NCBI RefSeq assembly: GCF_000830005.1
Contig: NZ_CP010407.1
Coordinates: 4,716,001 to 4,780,000, forward strand
Direction: 5' to 3'
Source of the DNA: Streptomyces vietnamensis
GTDB taxonomy: Bacteria; Actinomycetota; Actinomycetes; Streptomycetales; Streptomycetaceae
DNA length: 64,000 nucleotides
Shown here: positions 8,342-16,270 of the stretch, in pieces
Position numbering within the stretch: position 1 is the stretch's first letter
How the letters are laid out: every line of letters starts with the position of its first letter
Made by a program: the position numbers and the translations under genes
The notes under the pieces: generated by a model
What the model was told of the DNA's origin: nothing
What the model saw: the letters and a program-made list of their open reading frames with translations, nothing else
Databases searched by the model: none

Positions 8342-9193
8342 TCAGCGGGAACCCAGTTCGCGCCGCGCCGAGTTGATGACGTTGTTGGCGTCGGCCCCGT
8401 ACACCGCCGACTCGCGAAGGGTCTTCCAGACCTTCCGGTACAAGGCGATGTTGTCGGCGTCGTCCAGCCACAGCTCGGCGTGCCAGTCCTCCGCGACCAC
8501 CAGCCGGTCGTCCAGGACCCAGAAGCCGTTGGCGGGGACGATCTTCATCGGTGCCGTGAACGGCACGACGCCCAGCTCGACCGTGTCCATGCCGATCATG
8601 CCGGTGAGGCGGTCGAGCTGGGCGGCCAGCACGGAGGGCGGGCAGATCAGCGAGCGCAACGCGGCCTCCCACATCAGTACGCGCAGCTTGCGGCCGGGCT
8701 GGTACAGCCACTCCTGGCGCTGGGCGCGAGCGCGTACGGCGTCCTCGACGCCCTTGGTGACGTTCAGCAGGTCCGCGTACCGCTGGACGACGTGGCGCGC
8801 GTACTCGGGGGTCTGCATCAGCCCGGGGACCACGGCCTCTTCCCACACCCAGATGTTCGAGGTGCGGTTGATCTCGGCGGTGAGCCCCTCGTTCATGGGC
8901 TTGAAGCCGTTCGCCAGAGCCCTGCGCCATGACCGGATGTGCGACTCGAATCCGGCCAGCCTGGCGGCCAGTTCCGGGTACGCGTCCGGCTGCTCGGTCG
9001 CGTCGGCCCACGCCCGCAGGTCCTCGGGTGAGGCCGTCTGTTTCCCGTTCTCCAGCTTGCTGACCTTGGAGCCCTGCCAGCCGAGCCGCCGGGCGAGTTG
9101 CTGGCCCGTCAGCCGACCACCAGGGCACGAGAAACGCAGTTCACGCAGCCGCGCGCCCAACGCCTCCCGTGCCTGCTGGTAGTCGGTAGCCAC
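8342..9193 (-). CDS. XRE-family regulator with DUF5753 (Scr1-type)
   Basis: This is a 283-residue regulator. Residues 8-70 hold a Cro/CI HTH (RLTGQQLARRLGWQGSKVSK, then LENGKQTASPEDL). The rest is DUF5753, with the marker phrases VPGLMQTPEYAR, RAQRQEWLYQP, EAALRSLI and GVVPFTAP. Such genes are numerous in Streptomyces and are usually paired with a small DUF397 or DUF6879-type partner; some are developmental (WhiJ-like). The GTG start overlaps the TAG of the upstream DUF6879 gene by one base (TAGTG), so translation is coupled. Confidence 0.92.
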   Translation of the reverse strand: MATDYQQAREALGARLRELRFSCPGGRLTGQQLARRLGWQGSKVSKLENGKQTASPEDLRAWADATEQPDAYPELAARLAGFESHIRSWRRALANGFKPMNEGLTAEINRTSNIWVWEEAVVPGLMQTPEYARHVVQRYADLLNVTKGVEDAVRARAQRQEWLYQPGRKLRVLMWEAALRSLICPPSVLAAQLDRLTGMIGMDTVELGVVPFTAPMKIVPANGFWVLDDRLVVAEDWHAELWLDDADNIALYRKVWKTLRESAVYGADANNVINSARRELGSR

Positions 9194-9939
9194 TAGTCGG
9201 TCGCAGCCACCTGCGCGGCGAACCGGTCGTACGGCACGGCGTGGTGCATGGCCGCGTCACGGGCGACGCAGTACCGGACGACCGCCGCCGGTTCGGTGAT
9301 CAGCTCGATGCCGAGCATGTTGTCCTCGTCGTCGAAGTGGAGCAGGGCGACGATCCGCGAGTCGAAGATCCAGAAGTCCTCGGCGGGCAGGCCGGCCGCG
9401 TCCTCGCGCCACAGGTAGCGGATGTCCTCGCCGGAGGCCGCGTTGTGCCGGGAGTAGTCGAGCAGGAACAGCTGCTCGGTGGTCGGCGGGCGGTCGGCGA
9501 TCCGGACCCGGCCGACCGTCTTGCCCGCGTCCACCTGGGCGCGGATGTTCACGAACCAGGGCTCGGTGGGGTCGCAGGGCGAGGAGCCGGTGGCCAGGAA
9601 CGCCTGATAGTCGGGGTCCTGTCGGTCCGACGCGTAGCCGCGCCGCGTCTCCAGCCGCCAGGCGGTGTGCTCGAAGGTCTCGAAGAGACGGCGGAAGGTG
9701 TCCCGGTCGACCAGCTCCGGCACGCGCTTCATCTCCTTCGGCGCCCAGTTCACGAGCAGTTCGCGCGGCACGGCCACCGCCGCCTCGTCCGGCCCGAAGT
9801 GCTGGAGCTGCGCGAGATCTGCCGGGTCGGTGATGGGCGTGCCTTGAACGATGATCTCGCCGGTGCCCTCGTCCGTGTGCAGGGCGGGGCAGCCGTCGAT
9901 CTTGCTGTCGGTACCGGTGAAGCGCAACTGGCGTGCCAT
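9193..9939 (-). CDS. DUF6879 protein with a fused small N-terminal domain
   Basis: The 248 residues fall in two parts. Residues 1-70 (RFTGTDSKIDGCPALHTD, ITDPADLAQLQHFGPDE, VPRELLVNWAP) look like a small protein that I recall as a separate gene in other Streptomyces XRE/DUF397 loci. Residues 75-248 are DUF6879 (FETFEHTAWRLETRRGYASD, FWIFDSRIVALLHFD). The start at 9939 has GGGAG 7 bases upstream; the frame stays open to 10113. It overlaps the XRE/DUF5753 gene by one base. It is probably the partner (anti-repressor or target) of that regulator in a WhiJ-like switch. Confidence 0.8.
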   Translation of the reverse strand: MARQLRFTGTDSKIDGCPALHTDEGTGEIIVQGTPITDPADLAQLQHFGPDEAAVAVPRELLVNWAPKEMKRVPELVDRDTFRRLFETFEHTAWRLETRRGYASDRQDPDYQAFLATGSSPCDPTEPWFVNIRAQVDAGKTVGRVRIADRPPTTEQLFLLDYSRHNAASGEDIRYLWREDAAGLPAEDFWIFDSRIVALLHFDDEDNMLGIELITEPAAVVRYCVARDAAMHHAVPYDRFAAQVAATD

Positions 9940-10030
9940 GGGCGCTCTCCCTTCCAGGGGTGTCGATCCAACAGCCTGGTCGGCGGTCCGGCTCGGCACT
10001 ACGGTTTCAGCCGGAGTCCAGGAGAAAACA

Positions 10031-10087
10031 CGAGCAACCCGGTCCACCTGTCGAGCAAATACGAGAAAACAGCGTACCGCCGAGCAA
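10031..10087. promoter_or_regulatory. Candidate operator: four CGAG(C/A)AA repeats
   Basis: CGAGCAA occurs at 10031, 10052 and 10081, and CGAGAAA at 10062, with distances 21, 10 and 19 bases. That is close to one or two helical turns. All lie between the divergent DUF6879 gene and the 67-residue gene. The XRE protein of this locus is the natural candidate binder. Confidence 0.5.
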
Positions 10088-10111
10088 ACCCTCATCCCTA
10101 GCGTCGAGTTC

Positions 10112-10315
10112 ATGACGACGAAGGAACTGCACGAGGTGGACCCGTTCGTATCGATGGAGTCCCTGCGGGAAGCGCTGGCCGGGGTCGGGGTCGTCCTGCC
10201 GTCGCTGGGAGTCGACCTCGGGTCTCCGGCCTTGAAGCTCGTGGAGCTGGGCCGGGTGCGCGCCGACGTGGCTGCCCGGCTGGCCGAAGCGCTCCGGCGG
10301 GGGGCTGCGGGGTGA
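10112..10315 (+). CDS. Small conserved protein of the XRE/DUF6879 locus, 67 residues
   Basis: The ATG at 10112 gives MTTKELHEVDPFVSMESLRE followed by a Leu/Val/Ala-rich helical C-terminus (PALKLVELGRVRADVAARLA). It is divergent from the DUF6879-XRE pair across the CGAGCAA repeats. Small proteins of this kind recur at XRE/DUF397 loci of Streptomyces and may be partners of the regulator, but their role is not established. A longer frame open from 9851 runs antisense to the DUF6879 gene and is not used. Confidence 0.65.
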   Translation: MTTKELHEVDPFVSMESLREALAGVGVVLPSLGVDLGSPALKLVELGRVRADVAARLAEALRRGAAG

Positions 10316-10377
10316 CCCGGCTTCGCGGGCTTCTGGGGGTGGTGGCGAGGCCGGCCAACCGAGTGGCGACGTCCGCT

Positions 10378-10803
10378 CTAGGCGGGCTGCGGGGCGGGCG
10401 CCCCCTGAGCGGTCGCGGCCTTGCGGGTCTCGCGCAGGATCAGCAGGCCGTTGACCACCATCGCCGTCGCGGTCAGGCAGTGGACGCCGAACGCGATGGC
10501 CACGGAGCCGTGGTGGGCCAGCACGTTGGCCATGTCGCCGTACGCGGCGAAGGCCTCCACCAGCAGCGCCCAGCCCAGTGCCCGGCGGTGGCCCGTCACC
10601 AGCAGGACGCCCAGGACCAGGGCCAGGACGACGTCGCGGATTCCCTTGACGACCAGGAAGCCGTCGCCGTCGCCGGACGGCCAGGTCGGCAGGCCGTAGC
10701 CCGGCGCGACCGTCTCCGGGCTCAGGATGTACTCCGTCCCGAACCAGAGGATGAAGAGGATGAAGGCGGCGGCCAGGACGGTGTTGATCTTCTTCAGCGA
10801 CAC
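10378..10803 (-). CDS. DUF4267 family membrane protein
   Basis: This 141-residue protein has four hydrophobic helices (AAAFILFILWFGTEYI, VVLALVLGVLLVTG, ALGWALLVEAFAAYGDM, VAIAFGVHCLTATAMVVNGL). The arrangement and the GIRDVVLALVL motif are those of DUF4267. The GTG start at 10803 follows AAGGAGA. It lies 75 bases after a DUF1772 gene on the same strand, and both are probably repressed by the divergent TetR protein. The molecular role is unknown. Confidence 0.85.
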   Translation of the reverse strand: MSLKKINTVLAAAFILFILWFGTEYILSPETVAPGYGLPTWPSGDGDGFLVVKGIRDVVLALVLGVLLVTGHRRALGWALLVEAFAAYGDMANVLAHHGSVAIAFGVHCLTATAMVVNGLLILRETRKAATAQGAPAPQPA

Positions 10804-10878
10804 GGTTCTTCTCCTTGCGAGTCTTCGTCGGCTTGGTGGGCTTCGTGGAGCTTGCGGAGACGGATGGGGCCCGAGGCC

Positions 10879-11325
10879 TCAGACGAGGGCGGTGACCAGC
10901 AGGGTGAAGGCGGCGATGATGACGGCGACGCGGGCGTAGTGGTAGCGCTCCCAGCGGCGCAGCTGCTCCTTCCAGTCGGCGGGCCGGTTCTCGGGGGTCC
11001 AGGTCTTGTTCCGGTTGTTGATCGGGACGAGCAGCAGCACCGACATGAGCACGCTGACGACGAGCAGTCCGGCGGCGGTGACGACGAGGCCGACGCCCTG
11101 GTCGTGCCATCCGGCGACGGCCCAGACGGCGGCGAGGACGAGCGAGCCGATGTACCAGAACGGCATCAGGGCGCCGAGCATCCGGCCGCCGTGGGCGTGG
11201 CCGAGCTGGCGGCTGTCCTCGGGGAGCGCGTCGAGGATCCGGTTGATGACGAAGAGGACGGAGAACTCCACCCCCACCATCAGGCCGACGGTGACGGTGG
11301 TGAAGACCTGCAGTGCGCTGAGCAT
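10879..11325 (-). CDS. DUF1772 (anthrone-oxygenase-like) membrane protein
   Basis: This 148-residue membrane protein has four helices. It starts MLSALQVFTTVTVGLMVGVE and carries the DUF1772 features PINNRNKTWTP and DWKEQLRRWERYHYARV before the last helix. Some members act as anthrone oxygenases in polyketide tailoring, but most have no known activity. The start at 11325 follows GGGAGGGGCGTC. It is divergent from a TetR gene, with palindromic CTAGCG operators between them, and forms an operon with DUF4267. Confidence 0.85.
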   Translation of the reverse strand: MLSALQVFTTVTVGLMVGVEFSVLFVINRILDALPEDSRQLGHAHGGRMLGALMPFWYIGSLVLAAVWAVAGWHDQGVGLVVTAAGLLVVSVLMSVLLLVPINNRNKTWTPENRPADWKEQLRRWERYHYARVAVIIAAFTLLVTALV

Positions 11326-11342
11326 GACGCCCCTCCCGGGAT

Positions 11343-11406
11343 CTAGCGTTGCTAGCTGATGAGGCAACGCTAGTACTGCTGCCGCTCGATTGTCTAGCGG
11401 TGCTAG
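11343..11406. promoter_or_regulatory. TetR operators with CTAGCG(T/G)TGC repeats
   Basis: CTAGCGTTGC (11343-11352) and GCAACGCTAG (11364-11373) are exact inverted copies. CTAGCGGTGCTAG (11394-11406) adds a third half-site pair. They fill the 90 bases between the divergent DUF1772 and TetR genes and overlap the expected promoters. Confidence 0.75.
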
Positions 11407-11415
11407 GATCGAATC

Positions 11416-11994
11416 ATGTCGGTACAGGAACGCAAGCAGCGCGAACGGGCGGACCGCGAACGCCTCATCGTGGCCACCGCCCGTGAACTCGCCGAGCAGC
11501 AGGGCTGGGACGCGGTCACCACCCGCCGGCTCGCCGAGCGCATCGAATACAGCCAGCCCGTCCTCTACAGCCACTTCCGCGGCAAGCGCGAGATCATCGG
11601 CGCCGTCGCCCTCCAGGGCGCCGCCGAACTGGCCGCGGCGGTACGGGTCGCGACCTCGGCCGCGGACGGCCCGCGCGCCCGGGTCGCCGCCCTGGCCCGC
11701 GCCTACCTCGACTTCGCCGCCCGCAACCCGGCGGTCTACGACGCCATCTTCCAGCTCGACGGCGGCCTGGCCTTCGCGCACGAGGACACCCCCGAACCGC
11801 TGAAGGACGCCTTCGCCGCCCTGATGGAGACCCTCGAAGAGGTCGCCGGGGACGGCGTCCACCCGGGCCTGTTCACCGAGACGTTCTGGGCGGCCCTGCA
11901 CGGCCTGGCCACCCTGACCCGCGCGGGCCGGCTGCCGCCGGAGCACACCGAGTGGCGGGTGGAACTGCTGGTGGACCGGCTCGCCGCGGTGTGA
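11416..11994 (+). CDS. TetR family regulator with WHG-type C-terminal domain
   Basis: The 192 residues begin with a basic stretch (MSVQERKQRERADRERLIVA) and the TetR HTH (AVTTRRLAERIEYSQPVLYS, then HFRGKREII). The C-terminal half (YLDFAARNPAVYDAIFQLDG, FWAALHGLATLTRAGRLPP) fits the WHG-type ligand domain. Operators of the form CTAGCGTTGC lie directly upstream. It probably represses itself and the divergent DUF1772-DUF4267 pair. A strong terminator follows. Confidence 0.92.
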   Translation: MSVQERKQRERADRERLIVATARELAEQQGWDAVTTRRLAERIEYSQPVLYSHFRGKREIIGAVALQGAAELAAAVRVATSAADGPRARVAALARAYLDFAARNPAVYDAIFQLDGGLAFAHEDTPEPLKDAFAALMETLEEVAGDGVHPGLFTETFWAALHGLATLTRAGRLPPEHTEWRVELLVDRLAAV

Positions 11995-12003
11995 CACGGG
12001 GCG

Positions 12004-12041
12004 GGCGCGCGGTCGGGGCTCTCGGACCCCGACCGCGCGCC
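12004..12041 (+). terminator. Strong hairpin terminator after the TetR gene
   Basis: A perfect 15-bp stem (GGCGCGCGGTCGGGG at 12004-12018, CCCCGACCGCGCGCC at 12027-12041) has an 8-base loop and is followed by TTGTT. It begins 10 bases after the stop codon. Confidence 0.88.
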
Positions 12042-12073
12042 TTGTTCTGCTCGGCCCGCATTCGTGTCGTCTT

Positions 12074-12174
<101 letters not shown>

Positions 12175-12199
12175 TCGCCAGGTGGCGCCCCTGCCGTCC

Positions 12200-12215
12200 T
12201 GTGACCCGCATCACA
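12200..12215. promoter_or_regulatory. CRP/FNR-like palindrome TGTGA-N6-TCACA
   Basis: TGTGACCCGCATCACA at 12200-12215 is a perfect TGTGA-N6-TCACA palindrome 79 bases before the oxidoreductase start. A closely related site lies at 22733-22748 before doxX. Streptomyces Crp recognises a similar GTG-N6-GNCAC consensus, which this site meets with one mismatch. The actual regulator is not known. Confidence 0.5.
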
Positions 12216-12293
12216 CGTGGTTCTTGTCAGGGATCGAGTCGCTGTTCCGCTCAAGTCACCGACAGGGAGCAAGCGAACCGACGGGAGCATCAC

Positions 12294-13511
12294 ATGAAGC
12301 ACCGCATCGTCGTCCTCGGCGCCGGCTATGCCGGGGCCTACACGGCCGGGACCCTGGCCCGTCGGCTGTCCCCGGCGGACACCGAGATCACCGTGGTCAA
12401 CGCCGAGCCGGACTTCGTCCAGCGGCTGCGGCTGCACCAGCTCGCGGCCGGCCAGGAGATCGAGGCCCCGAAGCTCACCGACGTCTTCGCCGGCACGGGG
12501 ATACGGCTGCGCCTGGCCCGTGTCACCGCCGTCGACCCCGAGCGCCAGGTCGTCGCAGTGGCCGACGCCGACGGCGGCGGCGAGATCGGCTACGACACGC
12601 TCCTCTACGCGCTCGGCAGCCACGGCGCCGACCACGGCCTCCCCGGCGTGGCCGAGCACGCCTTCGACATCGCCAGTCGGCCCTCGGCGCTGCGCCTGCG
12701 CGAGCGCCTGGACAGCCTGAGCGGGCGGGACGAAGGCGGAAGCGTGCTGGTCGTCGGCGACGGGCTGACGGGTATCGAGACCGCCACCGAGATCGCCGAA
12801 TCCCGGCCCGGCCTGTCGGTTGCGCTGGTCGCCCGTGGCGAACTGGGCGCCCGGCTCTCCGCCGGGGCCCGCGGCCACCTGCGCCGGGCCTGCGACCGGC
12901 TGGGTGTCACCGTCCTGGAGCACACCGAGGTCGAAGCCGTCGAAGCGGCGCGGGTGCTGTGCGCGGACGGCACCGCTCTGGCGTCCGACGCGACCGTGTG
13001 GACGGCCGGGTTCGCGGTCGACCCCATCGCCGCCGCCGGCGGTCTCGAGGTCACCGAGGACGGCCGGATCGTCGTCGACCGCACCATGCGGTCCGTCTCG
13101 TACCCGAACGTCTACGCCGTCGGCGACAGCGCCCATGCCGTCCGCGACAACGGCCGGCCGCTGCCGATGTCCTGCGCTTCGGCCGGCTACACCGGCATGC
13201 AGGCCACGGCCGCGATCGTCGGACGCCTGACCGGCCGGAAGGTCCCGAACACCAAGCTGGAGTACCCGGGCAACCACATCAGCCTCGGGCGGCGCGACGG
13301 AATCCTGCAGATGGTCGACGACGAAGGGCTGGCCAAGCCGAAGTACGTGGGAGGCCGGAAGGCCGCGCGGATCAAGGCAGGCATCCTCAGGATGTCGCTG
13401 TGGGCCAACTCGCACCCGACGTTCGGCCTGCCCAGGCGCAAGCACCGCCTGGCCGCCGCGGCCCCCGTGCCCGCCGCGCCGGACGTGTCCGCCGAGAAGG
13501 CGGTCGCATAG
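12294..13511 (+). CDS. NAD(P)/FAD-dependent oxidoreductase (NDH-2-like)
   Basis: This 405-residue flavoprotein has a first dinucleotide fold IVVLGAGYAGAYTAG (residues 4-18), a second VVGDGLTGIETATEIAE, and the FAD-contacting motif NVYAVGDSAHAV. It resembles type II NADH dehydrogenases and related soluble oxidoreductases. The C-terminus lacks a clear membrane anchor. It lies 9 bases before an ECF41-type sigma gene. ECF41 sigma genes are typically linked to a carboxymuconolactone decarboxylase, oxidoreductase or epimerase target, so the pair probably forms one regulatory unit. Confidence 0.9.
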   Translation: MKHRIVVLGAGYAGAYTAGTLARRLSPADTEITVVNAEPDFVQRLRLHQLAAGQEIEAPKLTDVFAGTGIRLRLARVTAVDPERQVVAVADADGGGEIGYDTLLYALGSHGADHGLPGVAEHAFDIASRPSALRLRERLDSLSGRDEGGSVLVVGDGLTGIETATEIAESRPGLSVALVARGELGARLSAGARGHLRRACDRLGVTVLEHTEVEAVEAARVLCADGTALASDATVWTAGFAVDPIAAAGGLEVTEDGRIVVDRTMRSVSYPNVYAVGDSAHAVRDNGRPLPMSCASAGYTGMQATAAIVGRLTGRKVPNTKLEYPGNHISLGRRDGILQMVDDEGLAKPKYVGGRKAARIKAGILRMSLWANSHPTFGLPRRKHRLAAAAPVPAAPDVSAEKAVA

Positions 13512-13520
13512 CCGCCTAGG

Positions 13521-14492
13521 GTGATCCGCGTGGACAGCACCGCAACCGATCGCTTCGACACCGGCCGGTTCGAGGCCAGCCGGAACCGGCTGGCCTCGCT
13601 GGCGTACCGGCTGCTGGGCTCCGCCACCGACGCCGAAGACGCCGTACAGGACACGTTCCTGCACTGGCAGGCCGCCGACCGGCAGCGGATCAAGGTGCCG
13701 GAAGCATGGCTGACCAAGGTCCTCACCAACCTGTGCCTCGACCGGCTCCGCTCGGCACAGGCCCGCCGCGAACGTACCGTCGGCGCCTGGCTGCCCGAAC
13801 CGCTCCTCGACGGCGACCCGATGCTCGGCCCGGCCGACACGTTCGAGCAGCGCGAATCGGTCTCCCTGGCCGTGCTGACCGTCATGGAGCGCCTCTCACC
13901 CCTCGAACGGGCCGTCTACATCCTGCGCGAGGCGTTCTCCTACAACCACCCCGAGATCGCCGAGATCCTCGACATCACCGAGTCCGCAAGCCAGCAGCGC
14001 CTCCACCGCGCCCGCCGCCGCATCGCCGCCGCCCGCCGCGGCGGCAGTGGCGAAGTCGACCCGGCGACCGCCCGCAGGATCGTCGAGGAATTCCTCGCAG
14101 CCGCCTCCTCGGGCCGCACCGAACGGTTGGTGGCGCTGCTCACCGATGACGCGACCGCGATCTCGGACTCCAACGGCGCGGGCCCGGCCGAGAGGCTGCT
14201 GCGGTACGACACTCCGCAACGCGTCGCCGCCATGGCACGGGCCGGCTTCCGGCCCACACCCGCGAAACGGCGACTTGTCGGCGGCACGCCCGGCGTCCAC
14301 TACGCCCTCGTCAACGGCGCCCCGGCCATCCTCTTCGTGCTCGGCGACCAGGTCATCGGCGCCGTGACGTTCGACATCGCAGGCGGCAGGATCGCAACCG
14401 TGCGGGGCATCGCCGCCCCCACCCGCCTCGTACGCCTCACCGGAGCCTGGCGGCAGCACGGACCGGACACGCCACTGATCAGCCAGTGGTGA
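13521..14492 (+). CDS. sigJ: ECF sigma factor of the ECF41 (SigJ) group
   Basis: The 323 residues hold sigma region 2 (NRLASLAYRLLGSATDAEDA) and region 4 (LSPLERAVYILREAFSYNHP, IAEILDITESASQQRLHRAR). A C-terminal SnoaL-like domain follows from about residue 190. The linker motif WLPEPL is characteristic of ECF41, whose fused C-terminal domain replaces a separate anti-sigma factor. GTG start; it follows the oxidoreductase by 9 bases, which is its likely target and partner. The sigJ name is by group similarity only. Confidence 0.9.
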   Translation: MIRVDSTATDRFDTGRFEASRNRLASLAYRLLGSATDAEDAVQDTFLHWQAADRQRIKVPEAWLTKVLTNLCLDRLRSAQARRERTVGAWLPEPLLDGDPMLGPADTFEQRESVSLAVLTVMERLSPLERAVYILREAFSYNHPEIAEILDITESASQQRLHRARRRIAAARRGGSGEVDPATARRIVEEFLAAASSGRTERLVALLTDDATAISDSNGAGPAERLLRYDTPQRVAAMARAGFRPTPAKRRLVGGTPGVHYALVNGAPAILFVLGDQVIGAVTFDIAGGRIATVRGIAAPTRLVRLTGAWRQHGPDTPLISQW

Positions 14493-14678
14493 TCCGACGC
14501 GCCACCGCGGCCGGTCCGGCGCCCGCCAGTGCCGGGACGAGCCCCTCGCCCGTGCGGAGGTCCACGCCGATGAACCGGCCCCGCCCGGCTCGCTCGAACG
14601 GGCGCCGTCGTCGTGCGTGGGGCGGGGGCGGCTGGTCTGCTGGTCGGGATCCCTTCCCGGACGTACAGGAGCAGAGCC

Positions 14679-14963
14679 ATGCGCAAGGGCGTCGTCGTCA
14701 CCGTCGAGATTCCCGGCGGGACCCAGGAGCAGTACGAGGAGACCACGCGGCTGATCCAGGCCGCCGAGTGGTTCCCGCCGGCCGGGTTCATCGCGCACGC
14801 GTCCGGGCCGGACGGGACCGGTGGGTGGCGGATCACGGACTTCTTCGAGTCGGAGGAGGACTTCCTCGCGTTCGTGGAGAAGGCCCGGCCGATCTTCGAG
14901 CAGACCGGGACCCCGCAGATCATCCCGCGCGTGCAGCAGGCCGTGAACGTCGTCACGCGCTGA
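14679..14963 (+). CDS. Small YCII/monooxygenase-like hypothetical protein
   Basis: This 94-residue protein starts MRKGVVVTVEIPGGTQEQYE after a GGAG site. It alternates strands and helices (EETTRLIQAAEWFPPAGFIA, WRITDFFESEEDFLAFVEKA), as in ferredoxin-like dimeric alpha-beta-barrel proteins. No catalytic residue can be assigned. It follows the sigma gene after a 186-base gap and is followed at once by a 9-bp tandem repeat array. Confidence 0.75.
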   Translation: MRKGVVVTVEIPGGTQEQYEETTRLIQAAEWFPPAGFIAHASGPDGTGGWRITDFFESEEDFLAFVEKARPIFEQTGTPQIIPRVQQAVNVVTR

Positions 14964-15062
14964 ACGCGCTGAACGCGTCGAGCGTGCCGAGCGCGTCGAG
15001 CGCGTCGAGCGCGTCGAGCGCGTCGAGCGTGCCGAGCGAGCCGAACGCGTCGAGCGTGCCGA
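14959..15062. repeat. 9-bp tandem repeat, consensus CGCGTCGAG
   Basis: About eleven units of CGCGTCGAG and variants (CGCGCTGAA, CGTGCCGAG) begin at the stop codon of the 94-residue gene. The first units reproduce the codons around that stop (CGCGCTGAA), so the array seems to have grown from the 3' end of the gene. Confidence 0.88.
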
Positions 15063-15106
15063 AAACCCATTGCCGGGCGGGGGTGCGGGGCGCCACGCTC
15101 TCGGGC

Positions 15107-15427
15107 ATGACCAGCATGACCAGTCCCCCCGCCGCCCGCCCCGTCGCGGACCTGTTCTCCGCCGACGGGCGTCTCCAGGCGATCCCGCGCAGGCCCGCCC
15201 GCCGCGAGGCGCTCCTCGCGCACCTCGCCGAGACGCTGTTCGAGGCCGGCCGGACCTACCGCGAGGCCGAGGTCAACGAGGCCCTGAAGACCGTCCACGA
15301 GGACTTCTCGGCGTTGCGCCGGTATCTGGTGATCGGCGGGTTCCTCGCCCGTACGAAGGACGGCGCGGACTACCGCCGACAGCAGCAGCCCGGCTCCCCC
15401 GGAGGCGCGATCCCCGCCGTCGCGTGA
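15107..15427 (+). CDS. DUF2087 domain protein
   Basis: This 106-residue protein contains the DUF2087 pattern: LQAIPRRPARREALLAHLAE, FEAGRTYREAEVNEALKTVH and DFSALRRYLVIGGFLART. Family members are small predicted RNA- or DNA-associated winged-helix proteins, also found as the C-terminal part of regulators. The ATG at 15107 is used, with a second ATG at 15116 also possible. The stop overlaps the GTG of the LysE gene (GTGA), so the two are coupled. Confidence 0.85.
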   Translation: MTSMTSPPAARPVADLFSADGRLQAIPRRPARREALLAHLAETLFEAGRTYREAEVNEALKTVHEDFSALRRYLVIGGFLARTKDGADYRRQQQPGSPGGAIPAVA

Positions 15428-16053
15428 CGGCCGCCCTGGTGGCCGGCCTGCTGGCCGGCTACGGCATCGCGATCCCGGTCGGCGGGGTCGGCGCCTACCT
15501 CGTGGCCGTCACGGCCCGCAACGGCTGGCGTACGGGCGCCGGCGCGGCCCTCGGCGTCGCCACGGCCGACGGGGTCTACGCCCTGCTCGCCGTGGCCGGC
15601 GGCTCCGCGCTCGTCCCCGTACTCGCCCCGGTGATGACCCCGCTGCGGTGGGCGTCCGCCGTCGTGCTCGCGGTGCTCGCGGTACGGGCCGGGTGGATGG
15701 CGCTCGCCGCGTACCGTACGGGCGGGCTCGCCTCCCGCGACGACGGGGGCACGCTCACGCCGGGGCGCGCGTACCTCACCTTCCTGGGGATCACGACCCT
15801 CAACCCCATGACGGTGATCTACTTCGCCGCCCTCATCCTCGCCACGGGCCCCTCCGCGCCCGCCACCCCCGTCGACCGCACCGCCTTCGTCCTCGCCGCG
15901 CTCGTCGCCTCCGCCAGCTGGCAGCTGTTCCTCGCCCTCGGCGGCACGCTCCTCGGCCGGACCCTGACGGGCCCCCGGGGCCGCCTCGGCACGGCGCTCG
16001 CGTCGAGCACGCTGATCGTCGTCCTCGCGGTCCGGCTGGTCGTACAGGGGTGA
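15424..16053 (+). CDS. LysE/RhtB family amino-acid exporter
   Basis: This 209-residue inner-membrane protein has six predicted helices. The N-terminus (LLAGYGIAIPVGGVGAYLVA) and the loop motif FLGITTLNPMTVIYFAALIL are characteristic of the LysE superfamily, which exports amino acids or similar metabolites. The GTG start overlaps the TGA of the DUF2087 gene. The substrate is unknown. The following 217 bases contain no gene or clear signal. Confidence 0.9.
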   Translation: MTAALVAGLLAGYGIAIPVGGVGAYLVAVTARNGWRTGAGAALGVATADGVYALLAVAGGSALVPVLAPVMTPLRWASAVVLAVLAVRAGWMALAAYRTGGLASRDDGGTLTPGRAYLTFLGITTLNPMTVIYFAALILATGPSAPATPVDRTAFVLAALVASASWQLFLALGGTLLGRTLTGPRGRLGTALASSTLIVVLAVRLVVQG

Positions 16054-16270
16054 CGCGGGGCCGCCCCGAGGGGACGGCCATCAAGGGGTCCGCGTCGGCT
16101 GCTGGGGATTCAGGTGGTAACCGGTCTTCCATCAACGTCGGCCCCGGCCCCGGCCGTTCCTGTGCGTCTCCCGCCCGTCCCGTCACATCTCGGAGGCCGG
16201 AACCGGCTTGCCTTCCCCGGGGGTGACCGGCCAAGCTCCTGCGCTGACTGGCTGAATTTCGGGGGGAATC

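Noticed and set aside
7289..10315. Integrative element or prophage suggested by the initiator-like HTH and XRE genes
   Set aside because: No integrase, attachment repeats, tRNA or structural genes; the genes are also common as chromosomal regulators.
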